This document shows, one piece after another, positions 25,229 through 32,795 of a stretch of DNA of 34,306 nt (within the stretch, counting starts at the first letter, position 1; each line of letters begins with the position of its first letter). A program made the position numbers and the translations under genes. The notes beneath the pieces are model-generated. The model saw only the letters and a program-made list of their open reading frames with translations, was not told the DNA's origin and searched no databases. Source of the stretch: an uncultured Clostridium sp. (GTDB taxonomy: Bacteria; Bacillota; Clostridia; TANB77; CAG-508); assembly GCA_947568535.1 (NCBI GenBank), contig CANOPF010000010.1, forward strand, positions 1-34,306, in the 5' to 3' direction.

Positions 25229-26281
25229 TTATTCCTCTAAAAAGTCATTATATGTTTTCGTAATTTCTATTTTTGATTTTCCCTGTTTGATTTCTTTTTC
25301 TTGTTTTACAATTAATTCCACATCATAAATATCTTTTAATTTTGTTATATTTTCCTTCTTGTGCCCTATTACATGATTAGCATCAATTGGATTCACTGTT
25401 ACTTCTACTTCTTTTACTTTTACATTTAATTTTTTTATTTTCGCTACAATGGCATCATACCACATTGCTGATTCCACTAATTGTCTAAAAGCTGGATGAT
25501 ATGGTCCTGCTACTACTTCACTATCTTTCTTTCCTGGTTCTGCAATTTCCTCTGTGTTTTGTAATCCTATTCGAATAATTTCGATCTTTTTGTCGGCAAA
25601 CATCCTTACTAATTCTTTACTAACTTCTACAGCTTGTACTATTGATAACGGATTATATTTTCCTTCTTGATATTCTTTTTCCAATCGTGTATTTTTTACC
25701 ACCAAAACAGGATAGATTCTTACCATTTTGGGTTTTAGTTTTATTAATGCTTTAGCTGTATTGATTTCGTCAATTCTAGTGCTTTCTGGTAGCCCGACCA
25801 TCATCTGATGTCCCAACTTAAATCCATACCAACGAATCATTCGAGAAGCTTTTTTCACTTGTTCAAATGTATGTCCTCTATTGGCTCTTTTTAAGATATA
25901 ATCATTGGATGACTGTACTCCCAGTTCTATGGTTTTTACTTGGTATGTTTTTAGTCTTTTAAGTATCTCTTTATTGATACAATCTGGTCTGGTAGAAACT
26001 CTTATGGATTCTACTCTTCCTGCTTTAATGTACGCATATGCCATTTCTAATAATTGTTCTTGTTGTTTTGTTTCTATTGCTGTAAAACTTCCTCCATAAA
26101 ACGCTATTTCTACTTTGGCCTCTTCTTCTATTCTTTCTAGGTAGCCATCTATGATTTTCTTTGCTTCTTCTTTTGTTAATTTGTTTTTTTGTCCGCTAAT
26201 CGACTTTTGGTTACAAAAAATGCAATCATGCTGACAGCCTAAGTGTGGTACAAATATAGGTATAATATATTGTTTTTTCAT
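25229..26281 (-). CDS. Elp3-like radical SAM protein
   Basis: The 350-aa radical SAM enzyme has the cluster motif CQHDCIFC (C-x3-C-x2-C) near residue 16. The glycine-rich AFYGGSFTAI follows, then STRPDCINKEIL, a YIELGVQS-type strand (KTIELGVQSS) and GHQMMVGLPEST. This matches the bacterial Elp3/MiaB/NifB-like group that often sits beside rnc and smc in Clostridia. The reaction is not known for these bacterial versions; there is no acetyltransferase domain at the C-terminus. It lies 19 nt downstream of rnc on the same strand, probably co-transcribed. GAGAGGTAG precedes the ATG. Confidence 0.8.
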   Translation of the reverse strand: MKKQYIIPIFVPHLGCQHDCIFCNQKSISGQKNKLTKEEAKKIIDGYLERIEEEAKVEIAFYGGSFTAIETKQQEQLLEMAYAYIKAGRVESIRVSTRPDCINKEILKRLKTYQVKTIELGVQSSNDYILKRANRGHTFEQVKKASRMIRWYGFKLGHQMMVGLPESTRIDEINTAKALIKLKPKMVRIYPVLVVKNTRLEKEYQEGKYNPLSIVQAVEVSKELVRMFADKKIEIIRIGLQNTEEIAEPGKKDSEVVAGPYHPAFRQLVESAMWYDAIVAKIKKLNVKVKEVEVTVNPIDANHVIGHKKENITKLKDIYDVELIVKQEKEIKQGKSKIEITKTYNDFLEE

Positions 26282-26300
26282 TGATCTACCTCTCTTTCTT

Positions 26301-26966
26301 TTATAAATCTTCTAGTGCTTTTTTGGCAGCACTCATATGTGCTTCCTTTTTACTTTTTCCTTCTCCACTTGCTAGTACTTTGCCATTGCAACTTACTTGT
26401 GCCTCAAATCTTTTGTTATGGTCTGGACCTTCTTCTCTAATAATATGATAGTTGATTTTTACTTCTCCGTTTTCTTGTAATTTTTCTTGTAATACCGTTT
26501 TATAATCTCTATCTCCTACATGCTCTGTAGCTATTTGAATTTCGTCTTTTAAATTTTGGATGATAAACTTTTCGGCTTCTTCTATTCCTCCATCTAGATA
26601 TATTGCTGCGATAACTGCTTCTACACTGTCTGCTAAAATAGCTGGTCTATTTTCTCCTCCTGTCTTTTTTTCTGACTTACCCAGGTATAAGAAATCACTA
26701 AAATTATGCCATTTAGCTATCTTATGTAGGCTTTTTTCACATACCACTGATGCTCTAACTTTAGTCATTTCTCCTTCTTTTAATTTAGGATAATTTTGAT
26801 ATAAATATTTACTTGAGATAAATTCTAGTATACTGTCTCCTAGAAATTCTAATTTTTCATTACTTTCTTGCTTATTTTCATAAGCATATGATGTATGGGT
26901 CAATGCTTTTTTTAGTAATCTTTTATCTTGAAAGGTATAACCAATATTCTTTTCTATTGTTTCCAT
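26301..26966 (-). CDS. rnc: Ribonuclease III
   Basis: The 221-aa double-strand-specific endoribonuclease processes rRNA and other structured RNAs. The catalytic signature NEKLEFLGDSILEF carries Glu40 and Asp44, and ADSVEAVIAAIYLDGG carries Asp113 and Glu116. The C-terminal double-stranded RNA-binding domain (about 155-221) ends in KKEAHMSAAKKALEDL. GGGAGAG precedes the ATG. It is first in the minus-strand run and divergent from the glucosaminidase gene. Confidence 0.96.
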   Translation of the reverse strand: METIEKNIGYTFQDKRLLKKALTHTSYAYENKQESNEKLEFLGDSILEFISSKYLYQNYPKLKEGEMTKVRASVVCEKSLHKIAKWHNFSDFLYLGKSEKKTGGENRPAILADSVEAVIAAIYLDGGIEEAEKFIIQNLKDEIQIATEHVGDRDYKTVLQEKLQENGEVKINYHIIREEGPDHNKRFEAQVSCNGKVLASGEGKSKKEAHMSAAKKALEDL

Positions 26967-27003
26967 TTTTCTCTCTCCCTTTCTTATTAATCTAGTATGT
27001 ATT

Positions 27004-27031
27004 ATTATATACTATTTTACAAATTTTGCAA
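27004..27031 (-). promoter_or_regulatory. Promoter for rnc
   Basis: On the minus strand, TTGCAA (27031-27026) and TATAAT (27009-27004) are separated by 16 bp, giving a leader of about 30 nt before the rnc ATG. Confidence 0.6.
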
Positions 27032-27109
27032 GGGGCATTTGGGGCTTATCTTTTCATCGAGATATAATTATAAATCCTACAATTACCAGAACTTTTTCTC
27101 ATGTTTTTA

Positions 27110-27138
27110 TGGACAAGTATTCACTCTTATTGTATAAT
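27110..27138 (+). promoter_or_regulatory. Promoter for the glucosaminidase gene
   Basis: TGGACA (27110-27115) and TATAAT (27133-27138) are spaced by 17 bp, 39 nt upstream of the ATG at 27178. Confidence 0.65.
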
Positions 27139-27177
27139 AAATATGTATTATTTTAAGTAAAGAAAGAGAGAAAAGTT

Positions 27178-28533
27178 ATGTGGGATAATCATGATAATCG
27201 AAATTTATCTGATGTATTTAGAGAACTACAAGAAATACGACAAGTACAAACCCAAACAGTCTATTCTGAGAAACCTAGCAAAAAAAAACCATATAAAGCA
27301 AAAAATCAGTTCACTTTTCGCCGAAATACACTATATGCAAACCATGATTTACGCCTTTCTCATATTATTATCGGTTGTAGTCTTTTAATGATTGGACTAG
27401 CAGTTTTCTTTCCTAAGAATACTGCCTTTACACAAAGTTATGCCAAAGAAGAAAACACAGAGAAAATCGCAGAATATGAACTAAACCGTCATCGATTAAA
27501 TATGCAAAACATTATCTCTGAAAATGCTGATATGGATCGTGTAAAAGAACAAGTTATAGAAGAACGTGATGTCGAATTTAGCACTGAATATAATCAAAAT
27601 TCTACACTTCCTAAAGGAGAAGAAATTATAACACAAGAAGGAATTTTAGGAAAGGATACGGTAACTGTTGTAAAAACTTATGAAAATGGTAATTTTGTAG
27701 AAGAAATTATTTTAGAAAAAGAAAAACTAGTAGAACCAATTTCTAAAATAGTAGATGTTGGAACTTCTGAATTTTTAGCCAAACATAAGATACATATTGG
27801 TGATACTTTATATCTTACTAACACAGCTAAACTAAAAAAATCTACCGAAGATTCTGCTGAAGATGTTGCTGAAATAAAAAGTAGTTTAGATGTTAAATTA
27901 ATGGAATTACCTAATGAGGAATGGTGTAAAGTTTCTTTTGATACCCTAGAAGGATATCTAAAAACTTCTTTTTTAACGTCTTCTTATACCACACCAAATA
28001 TCATTGAAAAAAATAGAGTACAAAAGATTTTACTAAAAGTTAATATGGATATGGAATTAAACCGAGTTAGTGGTTTAACGTTAAATGATTACCAAAAAAT
28101 ATTTACTCATCTTCCTAGTGATAAAAATAAGATATTTGAAAATAATTATCGTGTATTCTATAATGCTGAAAAAAAATATAATATCAATGGTATATTCTTA
28201 GCTTCTATTGCTATTCATGAAAGTGGTTGGGGAACTTCACAAATTGCTAAGGATAAAAATAATTTATTTGGCTATGGTTCTTATGACGCAACACCTTATG
28301 AGTCCTCTTTTGAATTTGCTGATTATGCAGAAGGAATTGAAACAGTGGCAAAATCTTTAGTTAAATATTACTTAAATCCATCTGGTACAAAAATATATGG
28401 TGGTGAAACTGCAGCTGCTTGGTATTATAATGGTCCTACTTTACAGGGTGTTAATACTCGATATGCAAGTGATCCTGAATGGCATACAAAAGTATTTAAC
28501 TATATGGAAACTTTATATAATAGACTGCAATAA
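27178..28533 (+). CDS. Membrane-anchored GH73 glucosaminidase with SH3-like domain
   Basis: The 451-aa protein has a basic cytoplasmic N-terminus and one membrane helix near residues 61-80 (HIIIGCSLLMIGLAVFF). A charged linker and an SH3-like region (about 200-270, containing EEWCKVSFDTLEGYLKTSFL) follow. The C-terminal mannosyl-glycoprotein endo-beta-N-acetylglucosaminidase domain contains AIHESGWGTSQIAKDKNNLF with catalytic Glu348 and WHTKVFNYMETLYNRL at the end. It would cut glycan strands of peptidoglycan outside the membrane. The type II anchor, rather than a cleavable signal, points to an autolysin held at the cell surface. A gene for another anchored protein follows after 15 nt. Confidence 0.88.
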   Translation: MWDNHDNRNLSDVFRELQEIRQVQTQTVYSEKPSKKKPYKAKNQFTFRRNTLYANHDLRLSHIIIGCSLLMIGLAVFFPKNTAFTQSYAKEENTEKIAEYELNRHRLNMQNIISENADMDRVKEQVIEERDVEFSTEYNQNSTLPKGEEIITQEGILGKDTVTVVKTYENGNFVEEIILEKEKLVEPISKIVDVGTSEFLAKHKIHIGDTLYLTNTAKLKKSTEDSAEDVAEIKSSLDVKLMELPNEEWCKVSFDTLEGYLKTSFLTSSYTTPNIIEKNRVQKILLKVNMDMELNRVSGLTLNDYQKIFTHLPSDKNKIFENNYRVFYNAEKKYNINGIFLASIAIHESGWGTSQIAKDKNNLFGYGSYDATPYESSFEFADYAEGIETVAKSLVKYYLNPSGTKIYGGETAAAWYYNGPTLQGVNTRYASDPEWHTKVFNYMETLYNRLQ

Positions 28534-28548
28534 TTTCTGGAGGTTAAT

Positions 28549-29382
28549 ATGAAAAAGTTTAAAATAAAAAATGAGAGACTCGCATTTATCCTTTTAATGA
28601 TTATGCTATTTGTTGTTTTTCTTCTTTATTATCATTTAGTATTTTCTGTTGTATCCGCTAGAAATGCTTTTACTAATGATATGATAGAAATTGCTGATGA
28701 AAACGAAAAGGCTATTTTTAATATCCAAAAAATTCTATTATACAGTAATGCGAATGCTATTGATCATTCTAATGATCAATCATTAAGAGATATGAGTATT
28801 TGTCAATATACCGATATTTCTATCTATATTGATAATACTAGTACCATTTCTGAATTAACTGATGAAAATACGATTAAACAATTATATATTGATGATATTA
28901 TTATTCGTTCAAGTGCAAATATAGGAACAAAGATCTTGAATTATAAAAATCCTTTGGATTTTGGTAAATATAAGATGATAGAAGAACCTATGTATAATAG
29001 GATTGATTTTAACATTATTCATACTAATTCGCAAAATGAGAATACCGACTATCTTCATCCTTCTTTTTACACAGATTGCTCTAATCCTATTTCCTTAGGA
29101 TATATGAACAAAGATATTTTAACGCATTATGCTGTTTCTCCCAATGCGAATAGTATTTCTTTTAATGGAAAAGTTTTGAAAGAAGCAAATATTAATTTAG
29201 AAGATATTAATTATACCTTAACATTTAAAATTCATATTGTTAATAATTTAAATCAAAAATTTTTATACAATATGAAACTAGATGTTGACCTGAATGATAA
29301 TAATGGTGGTATTTATAATGGATATGTATACAAAGGACAAACTACATCTGGTAATGAATATCAATTTTTTCGAGAGATTTAG
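28549..29382 (+). CDS. Single-pass membrane-anchored protein of unknown function
   Basis: The 277-aa protein starts with a short basic segment, then one strong membrane helix (about 12-34, AFILLMIMLFVVFLLYYHLV). The rest is a polar domain predicted outside the cell and rich in Asn, Asp and Ile. I do not recognise the family. GGAGGT precedes the ATG. It follows the glucosaminidase gene by 15 nt and probably shares its transcript, so a cell-envelope role is likely. Its stop codon lies in a terminator stem. Confidence 0.7.
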   Translation: MKKFKIKNERLAFILLMIMLFVVFLLYYHLVFSVVSARNAFTNDMIEIADENEKAIFNIQKILLYSNANAIDHSNDQSLRDMSICQYTDISIYIDNTSTISELTDENTIKQLYIDDIIIRSSANIGTKILNYKNPLDFGKYKMIEEPMYNRIDFNIIHTNSQNENTDYLHPSFYTDCSNPISLGYMNKDILTHYAVSPNANSISFNGKVLKEANINLEDINYTLTFKIHIVNNLNQKFLYNMKLDVDLNDNNGGIYNGYVYKGQTTSGNEYQFFREI

Positions 29383-29406
29383 CCTTGTGCTAAATCTTTA
29401 TGTTTT
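29375..29406 (+). terminator. Terminator overlapping the stop of the anchored unknown
   Basis: AGATTTAGC (29375-29383) and GCTAAATCT (29389-29397) form a 9-bp stem with a 5-nt loop, followed by TTATGTTTTTATTTT. The TAG stop (29380-29382) is inside the stem. Confidence 0.75.
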
Positions 29407-29518
29407 TATTTTCTTTGATCTCAAATGTATCGATTATTGAAATTAGCGTTCTATAATCATGAATATATATCTGGTCTAACCTTTAAATCTTTATAAGTTA
29501 GTATAAAATAAAAAAACT

Positions 29519-29556
29519 GGCGACTAATTATTTCTAACTAGTCGCCTTTCTATTTT
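29519..29556 (+). terminator. Second hairpin terminator at the accessory boundary
   Basis: GGCGACTA (29519-29526) and TAGTCGCC (29539-29546) form an 8-bp GC-rich stem with a 12-nt loop, followed by TTTCTATTTTTTT. It stands between the plus-strand operon end and the minus-strand unknown gene and may insulate both. Confidence 0.7.
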
Positions 29557-29621
29557 TTTATTATCCTTATACCTATTTTAACATAATTCTTAAGAATACG
29601 CAATTAAAAAATACAAATGAA

Positions 29622-30428
29622 TTATTTTTGTCTGTTGTCTAATGTCTCTTCTCTAAGTGCTTTTTCAATAATTCCAACACCACTTCTATATTCTTCCCCT
29701 GTTATTCCATCTTCTCCTAAAAATACCTTTCTTCCTATTTTATTCATATCAATTTTTCTTTTAGCCAAACTGTTTATAATATTTTCTTCTAACTCTGAAC
29801 TTTGTTCTAATAATTTACTGTTTTTTTCATAACGTTCCCTGTAAATTTCTCTATCCTCTTCAGGTATCACTAAAGTTAGTAAAGCTTCAAGTTTTTCATG
29901 TTCACTTACTTCCTCTTGTTTAATTTTATCAAAATTTCTTAACAAATTTTGTTCTTCTAGTGTTTTTTCTTTTTCTGGTTTTATTTGTATAATAGCAAGG
30001 TCTTGTGCTGCTTTTATAATTCCACCAAATAAATTGATATTTTCAATCCATGTGTTGGCATCAAGAGTACCAATAGAAGCTTCTCCATCAAAATAATTTT
30101 CTAATTCTTTGGGTAAATAATCATAATTGTTTTCATAGCTCTTTAACGCATCTAGATCTTTAATATCTTTACTTTTGTATAATTTATTTTTAATAATTGT
30201 GTAAAATTTCTCTTTCAATAAATGTTTTTTAGAATTATCTTTTGAATATCCACAAAATCCAACTAATTTTCTTCCATCCTTATAAGTAACAATTTTTTCA
30301 CTTTTTTCTAATATTGTAAATAGATATATCCAAGCACAAATATTACCTGTTGCACCACATTCTTTTTTACCTAAATTCCATTCATTTGTAAGAAGTTTTA
30401 CTACTTGTTTCATTTCTGAATAATACAT
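29622..30428 (-). CDS. Unknown protein, N-terminus possibly GNAT-like
   Basis: I do not recognise this 268-aa protein with certainty. The N-terminal about 75 residues (EWNLGKKECGATGNICAWIY, then a KIVTYKDGRKLVGFCGYSKD block) resemble the beta strands of a GNAT acetyltransferase core. The rest is charged and helical, with no further motif I can name. AGGAG lies 6 nt before the ATG. It is a lone minus-strand gene in the right accessory region, with a structured noncoding region upstream at about 30516-30613. No membrane segment is seen. Confidence 0.5.
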   Translation of the reverse strand: MYYSEMKQVVKLLTNEWNLGKKECGATGNICAWIYLFTILEKSEKIVTYKDGRKLVGFCGYSKDNSKKHLLKEKFYTIIKNKLYKSKDIKDLDALKSYENNYDYLPKELENYFDGEASIGTLDANTWIENINLFGGIIKAAQDLAIIQIKPEKEKTLEEQNLLRNFDKIKQEEVSEHEKLEALLTLVIPEEDREIYRERYEKNSKLLEQSSELEENIINSLAKRKIDMNKIGRKVFLGEDGITGEEYRSGVGIIEKALREETLDNRQK

Positions 30429-30737
30429 TATACTTCTCCTAATTTTTTAATAAATCTTTAATATGGTTTAATAATTTTTATATATACGTTTAGGATGATT
30501 TTTTCACAAACAAAACAATCAACCATTTTACTGATTGATTTTCATATCTATCTGTTCTATAAAAAGTTCGAACAGAAACGTCGTTGGAGGCTGTAGCCGT
30601 ATAGACTAGCCTCTATAATTGGCTTAAATAATGTATTCATATTTATTTATAATTTTATTTTGTCACATCAAATTTAATTTTATATAATATATTATAATTT
30701 TATATAATCCATAATAAACTGTTTTTCATAATCATAT
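30429..30737. other. Structured noncoding region upstream of the unknown gene
   Basis: No gene is seen. Three hairpins lie close together: CAATCA/TGATTG (30516-30521 and 30532-30537, T-rich on both sides), CTGTTC/GAACAG (30552-30557 and 30570-30575) and GAGGCT/AGCCTC (30587-30592 and 30608-30613). They could be a leader or attenuator of the minus-strand gene starting at 30428, or a small RNA. The remainder is AT-rich. Confidence 0.45.
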
Positions 30738-30766
30738 TTGACATTTATTAAAATTCTGTGTATAAT
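30738..30766 (+). promoter_or_regulatory. Consensus promoter for the candidate antisense RNA
   Basis: TTGACA (30738-30743) and TATAAT (30761-30766) are both exact consensus with a 17-bp spacer. No plus-strand ORF follows; a hairpin and terminator do, so it drives a short RNA. Confidence 0.85.
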
Positions 30767-30772
30767 AGAGAT

Positions 30773-30860
30773 AGAAAATAAGAACGTACAGAAATGTGCG
30801 TTACCAAATATCATTGATATACACCACATTGCCGACCAAAGCAAAATGTGGTGTATTTTT
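30773..30860 (+). ncRNA. Candidate antitoxin RNA of a type I toxin-antitoxin pair
   Basis: Transcription from the consensus promoter would start near 30773. The RNA begins with a hairpin AACGTACA-GAAA-TGTGCGTT (30783-30802), which closes on a GNRA-type tetraloop. It ends with an 11-bp terminator stem TACACCACATT/AATGTGGTGTA (30820-30830 and 30845-30855) plus five T. At roughly 88 nt it points tail-to-tail at the small hydrophobic ORF on the minus strand, whose stop codon touches the terminator. A toxin mRNA running past its stop would be complementary to this RNA, the 3'-overlap arrangement of txpA/RatA-like systems. Confidence 0.6.
30820..30860 (+). terminator. Terminator of the candidate antisense RNA
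   Basis: An 11-bp perfect stem with a 14-nt loop is followed by TTTTT at 30856-30860. On the minus strand there is no good T-run after the stem, so the toxin mRNA may extend through it and overlap the RNA. Confidence 0.8.
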
Positions 30861-30966
30861 ATTGTTCCCTATTAGATAGTATTATGTATATAACACTTAA
30901 TAAGGCAACGTTTATAGTTATTGAAATCATAAATCCTATTATTAAGAACGCTAAAAAATCTAACAT
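30859..30966 (-). CDS. Small hydrophobic 35-aa peptide, candidate type I toxin
   Basis: ATG 30966-30964 to TAA 30861-30859 encodes a 35-aa peptide that is almost entirely one membrane helix (it begins MLDFLAFLIIGFMISI) with a short polar tail (SNREQ). This is the usual look of pore-forming type I toxins. A very strong Shine-Dalgarno sequence, GGAGGTG, lies 8 nt upstream. A leader hairpin (CTCAAC-TTTT-GTTGGG) lies close to it and could mask it. A promoter, TTGTAT-17-TATAGT, is at 31081-31053. I do not match it to a named toxin family. Confidence 0.65.
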   Translation of the reverse strand: MLDFLAFLIIGFMISITINVALLSVIYIILSNREQ

Positions 30967-31052
30967 ATAAACACCACCTCCAATCTCCCAACAAAAGTTG
31001 AGGAATCAAAGGTAACACTCACATCTACTTTTCTTATTTTCTATTAACATTT

Positions 31053-31081
31053 ACTATATACTATATTTTTATAAAATACAA
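31053..31081 (-). promoter_or_regulatory. Promoter for the candidate toxin gene
   Basis: On the minus strand TTGTAT (31081-31076) and TATAGT (31058-31053) are spaced by 17 bp, giving a leader of about 80 nt before the toxin ATG. Confidence 0.55.
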
Positions 31082-31131
31082 GCGAACAAACTAAATAATT
31101 TAATCTCAATTTATTCTATTTAGCTTGCTAT

Positions 31132-31160
31132 TTTACATTCTTTAAATTTTATTATATAAT
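31132..31160 (+). promoter_or_regulatory. Promoter for the DUF2806-like gene
   Basis: TTTACA (31132-31137) and TATAAT (31155-31160) are spaced by 17 bp, 24 nt before the ATG at 31184. Confidence 0.65.
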
Positions 31161-31183
31161 GTGATACAAAAAGGAGATTAATA

Positions 31184-32029
31184 ATGGAAAGTTTAATAAG
31201 TGGTGATGTATTAAAACCAATTAGTGATTTAGGAATTGTATTACTAGATAAAATAGAAAAAGCAACTGGATGGATTTTTTCTACTACAACAGCTAAAAAG
31301 GAAGGATATAAAAATATAATTGAAGAAATATCTAAAAGAGATGATATAAATCCAATAGATAGAGCAGTCATAATAAGTAATTTTAGAAAGATAAAAAGAG
31401 AACATAAAAATAAAACTCAAATAGTTGATAAAGCTATCTTATTGTTAGAAAAAGGAGATAACCCTGAAAAATTAGATAATGATTGGGTATTAAGATTTTT
31501 TGAATTTTGTAAGAATGTAAGTAATGAAGATTTACAATATGTATGGGCTAAAATATTGGCTAATGAGTGTAAAGAAAATTCTAATAATTCATTTAAACTT
31601 TTAAATACAATATCTGAAATTTCAAATAATGAAATTAATCTGATAAGAAAGATATTAAAAGAATGTAATTATGGCATAAGAAATTTTGAAGCTATAGGTA
31701 TTATTTGTATAAAAAATGAATATTTAGAAGACATAGATATAAAATATGATGAAATTATAAAGCTTGAAGACTTTGGGATAATGAAAAGAGAAATTACTAC
31801 ATTACAAGATGAAATTTCATTTGACTTAGAAAATGAAATAATAAAGTTTATTAGAAAGCCAGAAAAGAAAGGGCATTTAAATCTTAGTAAATATGCTAAT
31901 TTTTATAGATTTACTCATATAGGTATGGAGATAATAGAACTAATAAATGAAGAAATAAGTGGAAACCAATTTAAAAAATTAGAGAAAGCTTTTGACTATG
32001 AATACAATGTAATGTTAGAAAAGAAATAA
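31184..32029 (+). CDS. DUF2806-like protein of the accessory region
   Basis: The 281-aa protein resembles DUF2806 proteins. It has an N-terminal region with a short hydrophobic stretch, then the block YVWAKILANECKENSNNSFK. A following stretch, LNTISEISNNEINLIRKI, is the family's interacting helices, and FTHIGMEIIEL sits near the C-terminus. Function is unknown; such genes are usually sporadic and are found in phage or mobile islands, so defence or abortive infection is possible but unproven. AAAGGAG lies 8 nt before the ATG. It is monocistronic with its own promoter, beside the candidate toxin-antitoxin pair. Codon use is AT-extreme, with AGA for nearly all arginines. Confidence 0.55.
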   Translation: MESLISGDVLKPISDLGIVLLDKIEKATGWIFSTTTAKKEGYKNIIEEISKRDDINPIDRAVIISNFRKIKREHKNKTQIVDKAILLLEKGDNPEKLDNDWVLRFFEFCKNVSNEDLQYVWAKILANECKENSNNSFKLLNTISEISNNEINLIRKILKECNYGIRNFEAIGIICIKNEYLEDIDIKYDEIIKLEDFGIMKREITTLQDEISFDLENEIIKFIRKPEKKGHLNLSKYANFYRFTHIGMEIIELINEEISGNQFKKLEKAFDYEYNVMLEKK

Positions 32030-32150
32030 TTTTATAACATTTTTTAACATATGCAATTTGTTTTTTATAACATCTAGTTTGAATTTTTAATTTTCTAATC
32101 TCTGAAAACCTTGAAAATACTACATTTTTATTTTTAGTATAAAAACACAT

Positions 32151-32194
32151 AAAAGTCGAGAAAACATTGATATTTCAACGTTTTCTCGACTTTT
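32151..32194. terminator. 15-bp perfect inverted repeat, probable bidirectional terminator
   Basis: AAAAGTCGAGAAAAC (32151-32165) and GTTTTCTCGACTTTT (32180-32194) pair perfectly. The loop itself can form TTGA/TCAA, making a stem of about 19 pairs. The A/T ends of the arms supply a T-tract in either direction. It lies about 120 nt after the DUF2806-like gene and is its most likely terminator. Confidence 0.7.
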
Positions 32195-32207
32195 CCTTGG
32201 AGCGAAC

Positions 32208-32231
32208 GTCGTAGTTATCTACAACTTTTTT
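32208..32231 (+). terminator. Weak hairpin with T-run
   Basis: GTCGTAG (32208-32214) and CTACAAC (32219-32225) pair with one mismatch around a 4-nt loop, followed by TTTTTT. It could be a back-up terminator. Confidence 0.4.
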
Positions 32232-32408
32232 CTCTTTTAACGACTGATACAAATATCAATCAATTTACTAAAGTATATCATAATTTTAATAAATTGCAAT
32301 AAAATTATAGCAATATTTATGAAAAAGTTTAAGAAATGATAGTTATATCCATTTTTAAATTTTTTTTATTTTCCTTTTTAAGTGTTGGCTAATCTTCTCA
32401 GCTATCGT

Positions 32409-32437
32409 TTGACATTTTATGTTAATTATGGTATCAT
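32409..32437 (+). promoter_or_regulatory. Promoter for the small unknown and Nudix genes
   Basis: TTGACA (32409-32414) and TATCAT (32432-32437) are spaced by 17 bp. A second -10-like TATAAT occurs at 32445-32450. Confidence 0.6.
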
Positions 32438-32484
32438 TGTAATGTATAATTTATATTAAAACATCAAAAAAGGAGAGATGCATT

Positions 32485-32781
32485 ATGAAATTTCTTGTAG
32501 TAATACGGATAGTCAACGAAAAAACTGGAGAAGATATAAATTCTACTCATCATTCTTATTTGTCTGAAAGTGAGATGAATGAAATGATAAAGAAAATCCA
32601 GTATATTTTTAACACTGACTATGTCCCAAGCTCAAATGAGACATACTGTGCTAGTGTAACAATAACTCAATATGGAGATGAAAAAGAAATCTATTCGAAA
32701 AAATTGAGCAATCGCTCTGCTACAGAGAAAGACATTTGGTTAAAAAGAAATATGGAGGTACTTAACGAATTAGCCTCTTAG
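32485..32781 (+). CDS. 98-aa protein of unknown function
   Basis: This is a small soluble protein, predicted alpha/beta, starting MKFLVVIRIVNEKTGED. I do not recognise it. AGGAG lies about 9 nt before the ATG. It precedes the Nudix gene by 14 nt and the two probably form one operon from the promoter at 32409. Codon 8 (32506-32508) is CGG read as Arg, the only in-frame CGG in the window that does not coincide with a frame break. A +1 shift there would hit a TAG at once. Codon use is less AT-biased than that of the DUF2806-like gene, suggesting a different recent origin. Confidence 0.6.
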   Translation: MKFLVVIRIVNEKTGEDINSTHHSYLSESEMNEMIKKIQYIFNTDYVPSSNETYCASVTITQYGDEKEIYSKKLSNRSATEKDIWLKRNMEVLNELAS

Positions 32782-32795
32782 AAAGGAGAAGTACA

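Larger units (their letters stand above)
32030..32484. other. Noncoding region with two hairpins
   Basis: No gene is seen. It holds a very strong hairpin at 32151-32194, a weaker terminator-like hairpin at 32208-32231, and the promoter of the next gene at 32409-32437. The remainder is AT-rich and featureless. Confidence 0.6.
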
